Assembly (NCBI GenBank): GCA_016928995.1
Contig: JAFGJS010000143.1
Coordinates: forward strand, 1-21,641
Direction: 5' to 3'
Length of the DNA stretch: 21,641 bases
DNA from: Candidatus Sumerlaeota bacterium
Lineage (GTDB): Bacteria; Sumerlaeota; Sumerlaeia; JAFGJS01
Positions 12,691 to 21,560 of this stretch are shown piece by piece. The notes below the pieces were generated by a model. That model was not told where the DNA came from, did not search any database, and saw nothing but the letters and a program-made list of their open reading frames with translations. Positions within the stretch are counted from its first letter, which is position 1; each line of letters begins with the position of its first letter. Position numbers and translations under genes: made by a program.

Positions 12691-15600
12691 GTGATGAAAC
12701 GATTTTCAATCGTCTTTGCCGTCATCGTTCTAGGCGCAAGCCCGATATGGACGGCCCCTCAAGTGCAACTTACCACCGGCGATGTGATGTTCGATGCTTC
12801 GCCTTTTGTCGTTGACGACGCGCTTTCGGTCGTTGCAACCAGCGCGACATTAACCAGCGCCGTGGTGACTCTTTGGGATTTTCCGGACGGACCGCAAGAG
12901 TCGCTCAGCGCGTCGGCGTCAGGCGCCATCACAGGGGGTGATATTGTCTGGAGCTCTCCCTCGCTGCAGATTACAGCAACGGCTCCCGTGGCCGATTACC
13001 AGGCCGTGCTGCGCTCGGTGGTGTACGTCAACGCGGCCGGGACGCCCACCGCCGGCTTGCGGCGCGTCCAGTTTCGCATCTCCGACGGCAGTGAAGCCGG
13101 ACAGGGCAATGTGCGCGCCATCGGCATCGACTTCGCCTACGGCGCGGGCGATTCGGTGATTAATGAATTGCACTACGATCCGCTGGACAAGACCACTCCG
13201 TGGGAATTCATCGAGATTTACAACGCGGGCGCGGAGGCGATCGATCTTTCTGATTGGTATTTCTCCAACGGCGTTGATTATACCTTTCCATCCGGAGCGA
13301 TGCTGCTGCCAGGATCTTATGCTGTCGTAGCTCAGGATCCCGACGAGCTGCTGGCGCAATTCGGCGTGTCGTCCTACGGGCCGTTCACGGGCAAACTCTC
13401 CAACGACGGCGAGCAGGTGATGCTGCGAGATGCAGCCGGCTTCAAGCGGGACGAGGTGACGTATCAGGGGAATTTCCCCTGGCCCTGCGGATCGCATGGC
13501 GGCGGGCAGTCGATGGAGTTGATCCGGCCGGACTTGGATAATGATCTGGCGGGCAACTGGCGTCCCAGCGGCGGATACATTCCATACGACTCGATATCGG
13601 AATCCGGCGACGAAGATGTGACAGGCGGCGGCGACGGCGTGGACGGAACGGCTTCGGCCAGTTCGGAATATGGCGCTCCGTGGTATGAACTGGCTGTGAA
13701 CGCTTTTGACAACGATACTGGGACGCCCTGGACGACGACCGGTGGATTTCCTCAATGGCTGCAGTTTGAATTGGATGAAGCAAAGTCCATTGATGGCTAT
13801 TCGCTGGAAAGCAGGAGCGCCATGACGGCAAGGGTTCCCAGCGACTTCACGATTGAAGGCTCTAATGACGGTTCGATTTGGACTGTGCTCGACACCGTAA
13901 CGGGACATAGCGGAACGGCTAAAACGATCTTCAGCATCCCAAGGACCGACGCATACAAATTTTATCGGATCTATATCACGGCCAACAATGGCGATTCGCT
14001 GGTGGATCTTGCGGAGATGGAATTTCTGTCTTCAGTCGAGGAAAATGCCACACCCGGCGCACAAAATAGCGTTTATACCACGTCGATTCCACCGCGCCTG
14101 CGGCAGGTGGATCATTCGCCGAATGAGCCCGAAGCGAGCGAGCCGATGGTGATCACGGTCAAAGCGACGGATCCCGATGGCGTGGCCAGCGTGACGCTGC
14201 ATTACCAACCTGTGGATCCGGGCAGTTATATCCGGCTGTCCGATGCGGCGTATGAGACGACTTGGACGGACGTGGCGATGAATGACGCGGGATTGGACGG
14301 CGATGAAACCGCGGGCGATGACGTTTTCAGCGTGACGCTGCCCGGTACGATCCAGACGCATCGCCGCCTGGTGCGTTATCGCATCACGGCGGAGGACGGC
14401 GTGGGCGATTCGATCACGGCGCCGTTTCCTGATGATCCGACGCCGAATTTCGCCTATTTCGTTTATAACGGCGTGCCGGAATGGAGCGGCGCGATCAATC
14501 CCGGCGGCTCAGCGCCGGAGAATGTAGCAGTGACGTTCACTACAGATACATTAACCTCGTTGCCGGTGTATCATTTGATCGCGACGAATGCGGACGTCCT
14601 GGCCTGCCAGTACACTGGTCCTTACGCTGATGGGCTTTATCGCTATGAGGGCACGCTGGTTTATGATGGCGACGTTTACGACCACGTCCGCTTCAGGATC
14701 AAAGGCGCCGCATCCACGCGTGTATGGGGCAAGAACAAATGGAAATTTAATTTCCCGCGCACCAATCGATTCAAAGCGCGGGATAATTACGGTCATCGCT
14801 ACAACACCCTATGGGATAAACTCGTTGTCTCCACGGGAACCTGTCCCTGGTGGAAGTATCCGCATCCCGACGGATTCTGGGATCAAGGCACGGGCGGCAT
14901 GTACTGGAATGAAGCGCTTGGAATGCGTTTCTTTCAATTGGCCGGCGTGCCGGCGTCCAACACGCATTATTTTCATTTCCGGGTGATCGATGACGCTGTT
15001 GAAGCCGATCCTATTGATCAGTACGAAGGCGATTTCTGGGGCATGTATCTCGCCATCGAGCAACCGGACGGCCGGTTTCTCGATGAACGCGAATTGCCTG
15101 ATGGCAATGTTTATAAAAACGACGGCGCAGATTCGCACTATACCAATCAAGGCCCGGCACAGGTCACTGACATGTCGGATTACAATGCGTTTGTCAGCAG
15201 TTCGACCGGCTACAACAAGACTGGTCCGATTCAACCCCTGAGCTGGTGGCAGAACAATATCAATCTCGATGAATATTATCGTCAGAATGCCGTGTCGATG
15301 CTGATCAATAATTCCGACCGGCGGGCGGAGCCAGCGTTCAACTACTTGTATTACCATCACCCGGAGACCGGTCTGTGGTGGATGATCCCGTGGGATTTGG
15401 ATTTATCTTTCGAATACGGAGGGCACTATGCCTTTCCGCCTGCGGATCAAGAGCACTGGTACTATATCATTGATACCACCGCCGGTTATGCCGGCGAACG
15501 AATCAAATACGCCAATGTCGCGCGCGAATTGGGGGATTTGCTCTTTAACTCTGACGAGGGCGCCCGCCTGATCGACGAATATTTTGCGTTCATCTATCAA

Positions 15601-18054
15601 TCCGGCGGCCAGTCGTTCGCGGACGCCGACCGGGCGCAATGGGAATTCCATCCGCGAGTCGCCGCCGCCAGCGGCGGGAAATATCTGGACGCTTATTTTG
15701 CGAGAAACGAGTACCTGACATCGCAGGACTGGGACGGACTCAAAGCCTACTATAAGCAGTACATCACATCCGCAGGCTTCGGTTCGGTTTATGGCGGCGG
15801 CAAATTAGCCGCCGACGCGGCGGACGCCGATATTCCCAGCACGCCGGCGATCACCTACACCGGCGGCGCCGGATATCCATTGAATGACTTGTCGTTTGAA
15901 TGCTCTGCCTTCGCCGATCCGCAAGGCGCGGGAACCTTCGCCGCGATGAAATGGCGCATCGGCGAAATCAGCGTGCCCGGTTCGCCGTCATTCGAGCCGG
16001 ATGAGCCGCAGAAGTATGAGGTTCAGGCGATCTGGGAGAGCGAGGAAATCACGACCTTCGACAATTCAATCCTCATCCCGGCGGACGGCCTGGAGGTCGC
16101 TCATATTTATCGTGTGCGCGTGAAGATGAAGGATGCCACCGGCCGCTACAGCCATTGGTCGGAGCCGGTTGAGTTCACCGCGGGCGATCCGGACACCCAG
16201 GCGCAGTTGGCGCTCAGCCTGCGCGTAAGCGAGGTGATGTACAATCCGCCGGGCGACGATGATTACGAGTTCATCGAGCTTTACAACAGCAGCGAGTCGA
16301 CTGCCGTGGAGTTCAACGGCGAGATTTTCACCGGCGGCATCGACTTTACCATGCCGGCCGGGACGCTGATTCCGCCTGGCGGCTATCTTCTCGTCTCGCG
16401 CGACAGCACGACGGACTTCGCGAATTTCCGCGCTCATTACGGGCTGGACACAAGCGTTCCCATCGTGGGGCCGTATAGCGGAAAACTCAGCAATGACGGC
16501 GAGCGGGTGGAGCTCAGCCGCAACTCGGGCGGCGCCAAGCTGTTCGCATTCGAGTATAACGACTCGCGCGGCTGGCCGCTGCCCGCCGATGGCTCGGGGC
16601 ATTCGATGGTTCCGGTCAACATCGCCACACAGCCGGAAAACTCGCTGGACTACTGCGGCAACTGGCGCTCCAGCACGTACATCGACGGTTCGCCTGGCGA
16701 GGCGGATCCCACACCGCCCCAGACAGTCGTGCTGAATGAGGTTGTGGCTCATACAGATGTCAACGCTCCGCCGTATGACTCGAACGACTCCATTGAACTG
16801 CTTAACACGACGGACACAGTAGTGAACTTCACGGACTGGTATTTGACGGATGATCCTTCAGTTTTGGACAAATGGGCGATAGACAATTCGCAAGGATCGA
16901 TCCTCGCCGGACAATATCTTGTGCTCGACGAGATGAACGATTTCCACAATCCCATCACGGAAGGCTTCGGTTTGAGCAAATCCGGCGAGCAACTGCTGCT
17001 TTCGTATCTGCCAGGCACGTCCGAGGATCGCGTCGTGGATTGGGTGCGCTTCAAGGGTCAGGAAAACGGCCTGTCGCTCTCGCGTTATCCCGACGGCGAC
17101 GGTTATTGGCGCAATACGGCGATCACGACCGGCACGGCGAACTCCGCGCCGCTGGAGGACGTGGTGATCAGCGAGATCATGTATAATGCGGACGGCGAGG
17201 ACGATGGCATGGAGTTTATCGAACTCTATAATCTTTCATCCGCGCCGATTGAATTGTTCGAACTGATCGACGCGGTGAACGAACCGTGGCAGATCAACGG
17301 TTTTGACACGGATTATACGCTTCCTGCCGGCATCACGATCGCCGCGGGCGAACGGATTGTGCTGGTGAATTTCGATCCGTCGTCCGTTCCGGACCTTGCG
17401 GCGTTCGAGGCGCAGTACGGCGCTGTGACGGCGCGGATGTTCGGATCGCTGCCGGACAACCTGTCGAATTCCGTCCAGCGCGTGGCGCTGGAACGGCCGC
17501 AGCCTGCCGATCCGCCGGAGATTGATCCATCCTGGGTGATCGTGGACGAGGTGATCTACTTCGATCAAGCGCCCTGGACGCCGGACGCGGACGGAACCGG
17601 TTTGTCGCTGAACCGCGTAGAAGATAATGGCGCGGGACGCAACCCACAGAACTGGATCGCATTGACGCCGACGCCGGGCGAAGATCTGCCGTCGGTCAAT
17701 GTCGCGCTCTCCTCCCTGGACGTGACGCCAGGCGGCACGATATATTCCGGGACAGTGGAGATCCGGGCGACGTTCGCAGAAGCCGTTTCCGGATTTGACG
17801 CCAGCGATTGGATCACGACCGGCAACCTGGCCGTGCAACCCTTCAGTTTCTATGACGCGGGCGATGGAATGAACTATCGCATCAACGTCGCGCATACCGG
17901 TTACGGCGTCATGCAGATCGGTATTCCAGCCGGCGCTGCGGTTTCGACTGACGGCAGCGCGAGAAGCAACGCGGCGTCGAATGTGTTCTCATACACCTAC
18001 GTCGCCATGCCTATCGAAGACTCGACAAAGGTGTCCAACTGGTATTTATATTGA
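12691..18054 (+). CDS. giant secreted protein: lamin-tail domains, discoidin-like domain, CotH-type kinase
   Basis: 1787 residues with a signal peptide (to about residue 22). Order: cadherin/Ig-like module (23-150); lamin-tail domain 1 (155-295, WEFIEIYNAG); F5/8 type C (discoidin) domain (310-447); Ig-like domain (465-590); CotH-type protein kinase (595-1030); FnIII-like module (1050-1165); lamin-tail domains 2 (1177-1340, YEFIELYNSS), 3 (1345-1485) and 4 (1490-1665, MEFIELYNLS); a C-terminal Ig-like module. The CotH part shows RIKGAASTRVWGKNKWKF (nucleotide-side lysines), GMYLAIEQPDGRF, NNSDRRAEPAFNYLYY (Asp876) and IPWDLDLSF (Asp902, Asp904), as expected of active members. CotH of Bacillus phosphorylates spore-coat proteins; the bacterial substrate here is unknown. 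The discoidin domain interrupts the tail of lamin-tail domain 1. No anchor, dockerin or sorting motif ends the protein (SNWYLY). Confidence 0.9.
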   Translation: MMKRFSIVFAVIVLGASPIWTAPQVQLTTGDVMFDASPFVVDDALSVVATSATLTSAVVTLWDFPDGPQESLSASASGAITGGDIVWSSPSLQITATAPVADYQAVLRSVVYVNAAGTPTAGLRRVQFRISDGSEAGQGNVRAIGIDFAYGAGDSVINELHYDPLDKTTPWEFIEIYNAGAEAIDLSDWYFSNGVDYTFPSGAMLLPGSYAVVAQDPDELLAQFGVSSYGPFTGKLSNDGEQVMLRDAAGFKRDEVTYQGNFPWPCGSHGGGQSMELIRPDLDNDLAGNWRPSGGYIPYDSISESGDEDVTGGGDGVDGTASASSEYGAPWYELAVNAFDNDTGTPWTTTGGFPQWLQFELDEAKSIDGYSLESRSAMTARVPSDFTIEGSNDGSIWTVLDTVTGHSGTAKTIFSIPRTDAYKFYRIYITANNGDSLVDLAEMEFLSSVEENATPGAQNSVYTTSIPPRLRQVDHSPNEPEASEPMVITVKATDPDGVASVTLHYQPVDPGSYIRLSDAAYETTWTDVAMNDAGLDGDETAGDDVFSVTLPGTIQTHRRLVRYRITAEDGVGDSITAPFPDDPTPNFAYFVYNGVPEWSGAINPGGSAPENVAVTFTTDTLTSLPVYHLIATNADVLACQYTGPYADGLYRYEGTLVYDGDVYDHVRFRIKGAASTRVWGKNKWKFNFPRTNRFKARDNYGHRYNTLWDKLVVSTGTCPWWKYPHPDGFWDQGTGGMYWNEALGMRFFQLAGVPASNTHYFHFRVIDDAVEADPIDQYEGDFWGMYLAIEQPDGRFLDERELPDGNVYKNDGADSHYTNQGPAQVTDMSDYNAFVSSSTGYNKTGPIQPLSWWQNNINLDEYYRQNAVSMLINNSDRRAEPAFNYLYYHHPETGLWWMIPWDLDLSFEYGGHYAFPPADQEHWYYIIDTTAGYAGERIKYANVARELGDLLFNSDEGARLIDEYFAFIYQSGGQSFADADRAQWEFHPRVAAASGGKYLDAYFARNEYLTSQDWDGLKAYYKQYITSAGFGSVYGGGKLAADAADADIPSTPAITYTGGAGYPLNDLSFECSAFADPQGAGTFAAMKWRIGEISVPGSPSFEPDEPQKYEVQAIWESEEITTFDNSILIPADGLEVAHIYRVRVKMKDATGRYSHWSEPVEFTAGDPDTQAQLALSLRVSEVMYNPPGDDDYEFIELYNSSESTAVEFNGEIFTGGIDFTMPAGTLIPPGGYLLVSRDSTTDFANFRAHYGLDTSVPIVGPYSGKLSNDGERVELSRNSGGAKLFAFEYNDSRGWPLPADGSGHSMVPVNIATQPENSLDYCGNWRSSTYIDGSPGEADPTPPQTVVLNEVVAHTDVNAPPYDSNDSIELLNTTDTVVNFTDWYLTDDPSVLDKWAIDNSQGSILAGQYLVLDEMNDFHNPITEGFGLSKSGEQLLLSYLPGTSEDRVVDWVRFKGQENGLSLSRYPDGDGYWRNTAITTGTANSAPLEDVVISEIMYNADGEDDGMEFIELYNLSSAPIELFELIDAVNEPWQINGFDTDYTLPAGITIAAGERIVLVNFDPSSVPDLAAFEAQYGAVTARMFGSLPDNLSNSVQRVALERPQPADPPEIDPSWVIVDEVIYFDQAPWTPDADGTGLSLNRVEDNGAGRNPQNWIALTPTPGEDLPSVNVALSSLDVTPGGTIYSGTVEIRATFAEAVSGFDASDWITTGNLAVQPFSFYDAGDGMNYRINVAHTGYGVMQIGIPAGAAVSTDGSARSNAASNVFSYTYVAMPIEDSTKVSNWYLY

Positions 18055-18110
18055 TTCGTTGACTGACGACAGACTCAGAAAATCATCAAGCTATTTTGCT
18101 ATAAATCAAT

Positions 18111-18138
18111 CGGGGCGGGCCATTAAATGCCCGCCCCG
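18111..18138 (+). terminator. strong hairpin after the giant gene
   Basis: CGGGGCGGGC (18111-18120) and GCCCGCCCCG (18129-18138) form a perfect 10-bp stem with an 8-base loop, 57 bases after the stop codon. Only TTAT follows, so the U-tract is weak, but stability and position suit a terminator or mRNA-end structure. Confidence 0.7.
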
Positions 18139-18159
18139 TTATCTCCGCCCAAACTGCAT

Positions 18160-18187
18160 TTGACAAACAACCTGCCAAACCAATACT
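18160..18187 (+). promoter_or_regulatory. candidate promoter for the small membrane-protein cluster
   Basis: Perfect TTGACA (18160-18165), 16 bases, AATACT (18182-18187). The leader to ATG 18271 would be about 77 bases. Confidence 0.4.
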
Positions 18188-18270
18188 TTGAATCAGCGAC
18201 GTAAACTGACATTGATCGTTAGGATAGATAAACAGATCGTGTAAGTATATCAGCATGATCGGAGACCGCC

Positions 18271-18960
18271 ATGAAACGAGTATGGTGGATCATCTTGATT
18301 ATCATTATTATTGTCGTTGTGTGTTGGATTGTCCTGCAATGGACCTCTCAGGCTTCTCCCTTGGCGACGCTGCCGATCTCAACAACCGTAAATTCTGAAC
18401 AGCCGTCAGTGGCGGAATCGTCGCAATCGCAGACCGAACAAGAGGCGATCAACCAATTTCTGGGATTGCATCAAACAGAACATCAAGCCGCGACGCAGCA
18501 ACGCTCGATAGAAAAATTCGTTGTGCAAAAAAATATCGTGGATGAGCGTGCTGCGATTCAGCGCCTGGTTGATCGCTACTACAACGCTCTTCGCGCGAAA
18601 GATTTTCAATTGGCTGCGTCATTATACGATCCGCAGGAAGTCGGCGAGATCAACATGGCAAAACTTCTCGAAACTGCGTGCAGTGTGTTGGGAATTCCTC
18701 CTGTCGTCCGCCTGGCAGGCGTGCAAATCGAAGGCGACAGGGCCAAGGGCGAGACGTTCATTGACCGTGAAGGTCATGGCCCGGTGTATTACAAAGGGAT
18801 TGACAGCCACGGCAACGATCTGGGCACATGGGCGCGAACGCTCCATTTCGTCAAGCGTGACGACGAGTGGAAAATTTCCCTGGGTGGAGCACAATCCGTC
18901 GAAGGTCTTCAGCTGGGAAAAACCCATGATCTGTTGGACGAATTGGAAAAGAAAAAGTAA
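18271..18960 (+). CDS. membrane-anchored protein with NTF2-like extracytoplasmic domain
   Basis: A 229-residue protein. Residues 4-23 are an almost pure Ile/Val membrane anchor (VWWIILIIIIIVVVCWIVL) after MKR. There follows a Ser/Gln/Glu-rich linker (about 25-90), then a domain starting at AAIQRLVDRYYNALRAKDFQ (about 94) and ending near KISLGGAQ (about 210). A helix with RYYNALRAKDF, then strands with the VQIEGDRAKGETF and HFVKRDDEWKI pattern, is typical of NTF2/SnoaL-like folds, which in secreted proteins often bind small ligands or assist lipoprotein complexes. Catalytic residues cannot be assigned. GGAG at 18261-18264 supports the start. It is the first of three tandem genes with the same design (N-terminal anchor, outside domain). 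Confidence 0.8.
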   Translation: MKRVWWIILIIIIIVVVCWIVLQWTSQASPLATLPISTTVNSEQPSVAESSQSQTEQEAINQFLGLHQTEHQAATQQRSIEKFVVQKNIVDERAAIQRLVDRYYNALRAKDFQLAASLYDPQEVGEINMAKLLETACSVLGIPPVVRLAGVQIEGDRAKGETFIDREGHGPVYYKGIDSHGNDLGTWARTLHFVKRDDEWKISLGGAQSVEGLQLGKTHDLLDELEKKK

Positions 18961-18999
18961 AACCCTCTATGGCATAACGCGGATATGCTAGGCCGGATA

Positions 19000-19473
19000 A
19001 TGAAAAGAAAATACATTATTATTTCTGGCGCGATCTTATGCGGATGGGCGCTCGTCGCAATTTTCATGTATCGAGCCGTGCAGCCCAGGATTATCGCTCG
19101 AGCAACGGCCCCTGATGGAACTGAAATGTGTGTCGTTCAGGAGTTCAACTGGTCGGCTGAACCTTTCACGACCCGATTCTTGTATCGTCATCCCGGCGGT
19201 TCCTGGGGGGCGTTCTATTTTGATCATCAAGATATTTACTGGGGGATCGGCAAGATAAAGTTGAATTCGGCCACTTCCACTGCAATCGTTCTTCGCTCGG
19301 GCAAGAAAGTCATAGAATTCAATTGGAAGAATGATGTTTATGTGGCATATTGGCCGCATCTCACGCGCACAATGCAAGGCGCACAATGGCTGATGGCCTC
19401 TGATTGGGAACCCGGATTGTCGCTAGAGGATATCGCAAGCGACGGTCCAGCCAAGCATATTTCTGATAAATAG
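19000..19473 (+). CDS. small membrane-anchored protein of unknown function
   Basis: A 157-residue protein with N-terminal MKRKYIIISGAILCGWALVA as uncleaved anchor or signal. The extracytoplasmic part of about 130 residues is mostly beta-strand (TAPDGTEMCVVQEFNW, TRFLYRHPGGSWGAFYFDHQ, IVLRSGKKVIEFNW). The pattern, in which a charged product or strand is compared with a polypeptide carrying 'DGTEM', is reminiscent of small immunity or lipoprotein-like beta domains, but I do not recognise a family. ATG at 18985 would add five residues; neither start has a strong ribosome binding site. It begins about 40 bases after the preceding gene and ends 47 before the next, consistent with one operon. Confidence 0.7.
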   Translation: MKRKYIIISGAILCGWALVAIFMYRAVQPRIIARATAPDGTEMCVVQEFNWSAEPFTTRFLYRHPGGSWGAFYFDHQDIYWGIGKIKLNSATSTAIVLRSGKKVIEFNWKNDVYVAYWPHLTRTMQGAQWLMASDWEPGLSLEDIASDGPAKHISDK

Positions 19474-19506
19474 TCTGGCGAGGGATTGATCAGCACAAAT
19501 GACGCA

Positions 19507-19513
19507 TAAGGAG
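19507..19513 (+). promoter_or_regulatory. ribosome binding site for the GTG start at 19521
   Basis: TAAGGAG lies 7 bases upstream of GTG 19521, close to ideal. It decides this start over the ATG at 19499, which belongs to another frame. Confidence 0.7.
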
Positions 19514-19520
19514 CAGTGTT

Positions 19521-20018
19521 GTGCGAAAGACAGGCATCGCTATTCTGATTTTTGTGATCATTTATTTCGGCGTGCTGCCGATGTTTTGGCCGAAGCCGGC
19601 TGTGGAGGTCGTGTGTCCGAGTCAGTTCAACATCGGCGAGGATCTGGAAGTCACTGTGAGTATGTCGGCATGGCATCCGATGTTTCACATCAACCAAATC
19701 CGCTTTTATCCCGACCTCTACAAGTCCAGCGCGCTGAGCGCCTCCGATCCACTGTATGCCATGCTGCCGTATAGCGCGCCGCCGAAGCGCTACGGCCACG
19801 GCGACATGCTCAAGCGCTTCACCTGGCCGGTGACGCGTGTAAAGACGGTCACGGTTCCCCTGAGCGGCAAGGATGTTGCCGGCAAAATTCAACCGGGCGA
19901 AATCACCGGCAAGTTCGATGTCAACTTCACCTACGCCAACTACGTGATGCGGCTCATCTCGACGCGAGAAAGCTCCGTAAGCATTCCGTTCACGATCAAG
20001 GTGCATCCGGCCAAGTGA
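19521..20018 (+). CDS. small membrane-anchored beta-sandwich protein, unknown function
   Basis: A 165-residue protein with GTG start and an N-terminal anchor (MRKTGIAILIFVIIYFGVLP). The outer domain appears to be an Ig-like beta-sandwich: VCPSQFNIGEDLEVTVSMSA, WHPMFHINQIRFYPD, then VKTVTVPLSG, GKFDVNFTYANY and SVSIPFTIKV. The segment WHPMFHINQIRFYPD resembles the HPM...H.I..I..Y region of superoxide reductases/desulfoferrodoxins, where these histidines bind iron. The C-terminal Cys-x-x-His iron ligands of that family are absent, so enzyme activity is not supported. It is the third gene of a tandem set of anchored small proteins and converges with the methyltransferase gene, from which it is separated by 33 bases without a clear terminator. 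Confidence 0.78.
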   Translation: MRKTGIAILIFVIIYFGVLPMFWPKPAVEVVCPSQFNIGEDLEVTVSMSAWHPMFHINQIRFYPDLYKSSALSASDPLYAMLPYSAPPKRYGHGDMLKRFTWPVTRVKTVTVPLSGKDVAGKIQPGEITGKFDVNFTYANYVMRLISTRESSVSIPFTIKVHPAK

Positions 20019-20051
20019 CGGTAGCCGTATTGATCGTTATTGTATTTCAAA

Positions 20052-21518
20052 TTAACTGTGTTTCTTGAGCTGAATCACCACTTCACAATGATATGTCTGC
20101 GGGAAGAGATCGACGGGTTTGATGCGCGTGGGCGTGTAGCCGGAGGCGGCGAGGACTTCGATGTCGCGGCCGAGGGTCGCTGGATTGCAGGAGACGTAAA
20201 CCATCAGCGGGGCGCCGATGTTGATCAGGCCCTCCAGCGCTTTTTTATGCATGCCGCTGCGCGGAGGATCGACGATGACGCGGTTGAGGCCGCGGGCGCC
20301 GGCATGCCGACTCACGAGTGGAAGCACCTGCCGCACCATCCCGGCGAAAAACATGCAATTCTTTAGCCCGTTGTCGCGGGCGTTATGCCGGGCGTTCCAG
20401 ATCGCGTCGCGCACGGATTCGATGCCGTAGACGCGCTCGCATTCGCCGGCGCAGTAAATGCCGATGCTGCCCGTGCCGCAATAGGCGTCGAGTACGCGGC
20501 TTTTCGCGTCGAGTTCGGCGAACTCCTTCACAGTGTCGTAAAGCAGCGTGGCGGCGCGCGAGTTGACCTGGAAGAAGGAAAACGGCGAGACGCGAAAGGT
20601 CTTGCCGCCCAGGCGCTCGGAGAGATTCATCTCGCCCCAGGTGCGCCGCACTTCATCGGCGACGGAGATATCGGCCACGCGGTCGCTCAAACCCCACATG
20701 ACGCCCTTGAGCTTCGGGCAGGCGGCGTGGAGCTCTTCCACCAGCGCGTCGAAGTCGATCTCGCCGTCCGAGCGGGTGATGAAAACGAGGATGAACTTGT
20801 CTTCGTGGACGCTGTGGCGCATGAGCAGCTGCCGCCAGAAGCCGGTGTTGCGCTTCGGATCGTTCGCCGCGAGTCCGCTGCGATTAGCGAATTCGCGCAT
20901 TACGCGCAAGGCGTCGTCCATCTCCGGCGGATGCAGCAAGCAGCGTTCGATGTCGAGCACGTTGCGCCAGTCCTGCTTTTCATGAAAACCCAGCGTGGTC
21001 GCGTCGCCGTGCATGCGCGGGTGTGAGCCGAAGGAGAAGTCCATCTTGTTGCGATAGTGGAACTCGACCGGCGAGGCGATGATCGGCTCGACTTCGGGCA
21101 GATCGCGCAAGCCGCTGATGCGCCGGATCGTGTCGGCGGTTTGCTGCTGTTTGTGCTTCGCTTGCACGGCATAGGGGAGATGCAGGTAGTTGCAGCCGCC
21201 GCAGTGGTCGAAGTACGGGCATGGCGGTTTCAGGCGGTCGGGCGACGGCGTGATGATTTTCTCGATCGCGGCTTCGGCGTGGCTCTTCTTGCGCTTGAGG
21301 ATGCGCACGTCGAGCACGTCGCCCGGCGCGGCGTCATTGACGAAGACGACGAAACCGCCGCGTTCGCTTGAATCGCTTTCCAGCCGCGCCACGCCCTGTC
21401 CGCCGAACGCCAGGTCATGCACCTTCACACGGATGACCTGCCCCTTCTGCAACTTCTGCGGATCGGGCTGGTTATCCTTAAACGCGTTCGCTATCTGGTC
21501 GATTGGTATTTTCTGCAT
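20052..21518 (-). CDS. rlmD: 23S rRNA (uracil-C5)-methyltransferase, RlmD/TrmA family
   Basis: A 488-residue SAM-dependent enzyme that methylates C5 of a uridine in 23S rRNA (or tRNA). A TRAM RNA-binding domain lies at about residues 24-87 (VHDLAFGGQGVARLE). Cysteines 100, 106 and 109 (CPYFDHCGGC) with Cys193 form the [4Fe-4S] site of RlmD-type enzymes. The catalytic part shows FRVSPFSFFQVNS, SAM motif VLDAYCGTGSIGIY, VDPPRSG, the nucleophile Cys444 in YVSCNPATLGRD and the base Glu479 in YHCEVVIQL. All key residues are present. Fe-S and TRAM favour RlmD over TrmA, but the exact target (U1939, U747 or tRNA U54) is not decidable. The start ATG at 21518 has an A-rich upstream region and no clear Shine-Dalgarno. 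The gene stands alone on this strand. Confidence 0.93.
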   Translation of the reverse strand: MQKIPIDQIANAFKDNQPDPQKLQKGQVIRVKVHDLAFGGQGVARLESDSSERGGFVVFVNDAAPGDVLDVRILKRKKSHAEAAIEKIITPSPDRLKPPCPYFDHCGGCNYLHLPYAVQAKHKQQQTADTIRRISGLRDLPEVEPIIASPVEFHYRNKMDFSFGSHPRMHGDATTLGFHEKQDWRNVLDIERCLLHPPEMDDALRVMREFANRSGLAANDPKRNTGFWRQLLMRHSVHEDKFILVFITRSDGEIDFDALVEELHAACPKLKGVMWGLSDRVADISVADEVRRTWGEMNLSERLGGKTFRVSPFSFFQVNSRAATLLYDTVKEFAELDAKSRVLDAYCGTGSIGIYCAGECERVYGIESVRDAIWNARHNARDNGLKNCMFFAGMVRQVLPLVSRHAGARGLNRVIVDPPRSGMHKKALEGLINIGAPLMVYVSCNPATLGRDIEVLAASGYTPTRIKPVDLFPQTYHCEVVIQLKKHS

Positions 21519-21520
21519 AG

Positions 21521-21560
21521 TTTTTTTTTGACGGGATTAACAAGATCGACGGGACCCGGA
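21521..21560. repeat. dispersed-repeat-like sequence with 18-base period
   Basis: A run of nine T (21521-21529) is followed by GACGGGA at 21530-21536 and 21548-21554, separated by TTAACAAGATC. Sequences of the type T-run plus 'acaggattaacaagatc' recur between genes in many environmental genomes, and this looks like a degenerate copy. The remaining bases to 21641 hold a run of nine C (21576-21584) and no gene that I can support. Confidence 0.4.

Noticed and set aside
12488-12694. 68-codon frame upstream of the giant gene
   Set aside because: TTG start without ribosome binding site, Ser/His/Cys-rich translation and no motif.
12919-13908. 329-codon open frame antisense to the giant gene
   Set aside because: Arg/His/Val-rich shadow typical of GC-rich coding DNA; the sense frame has recognisable lamin-tail and discoidin domains.
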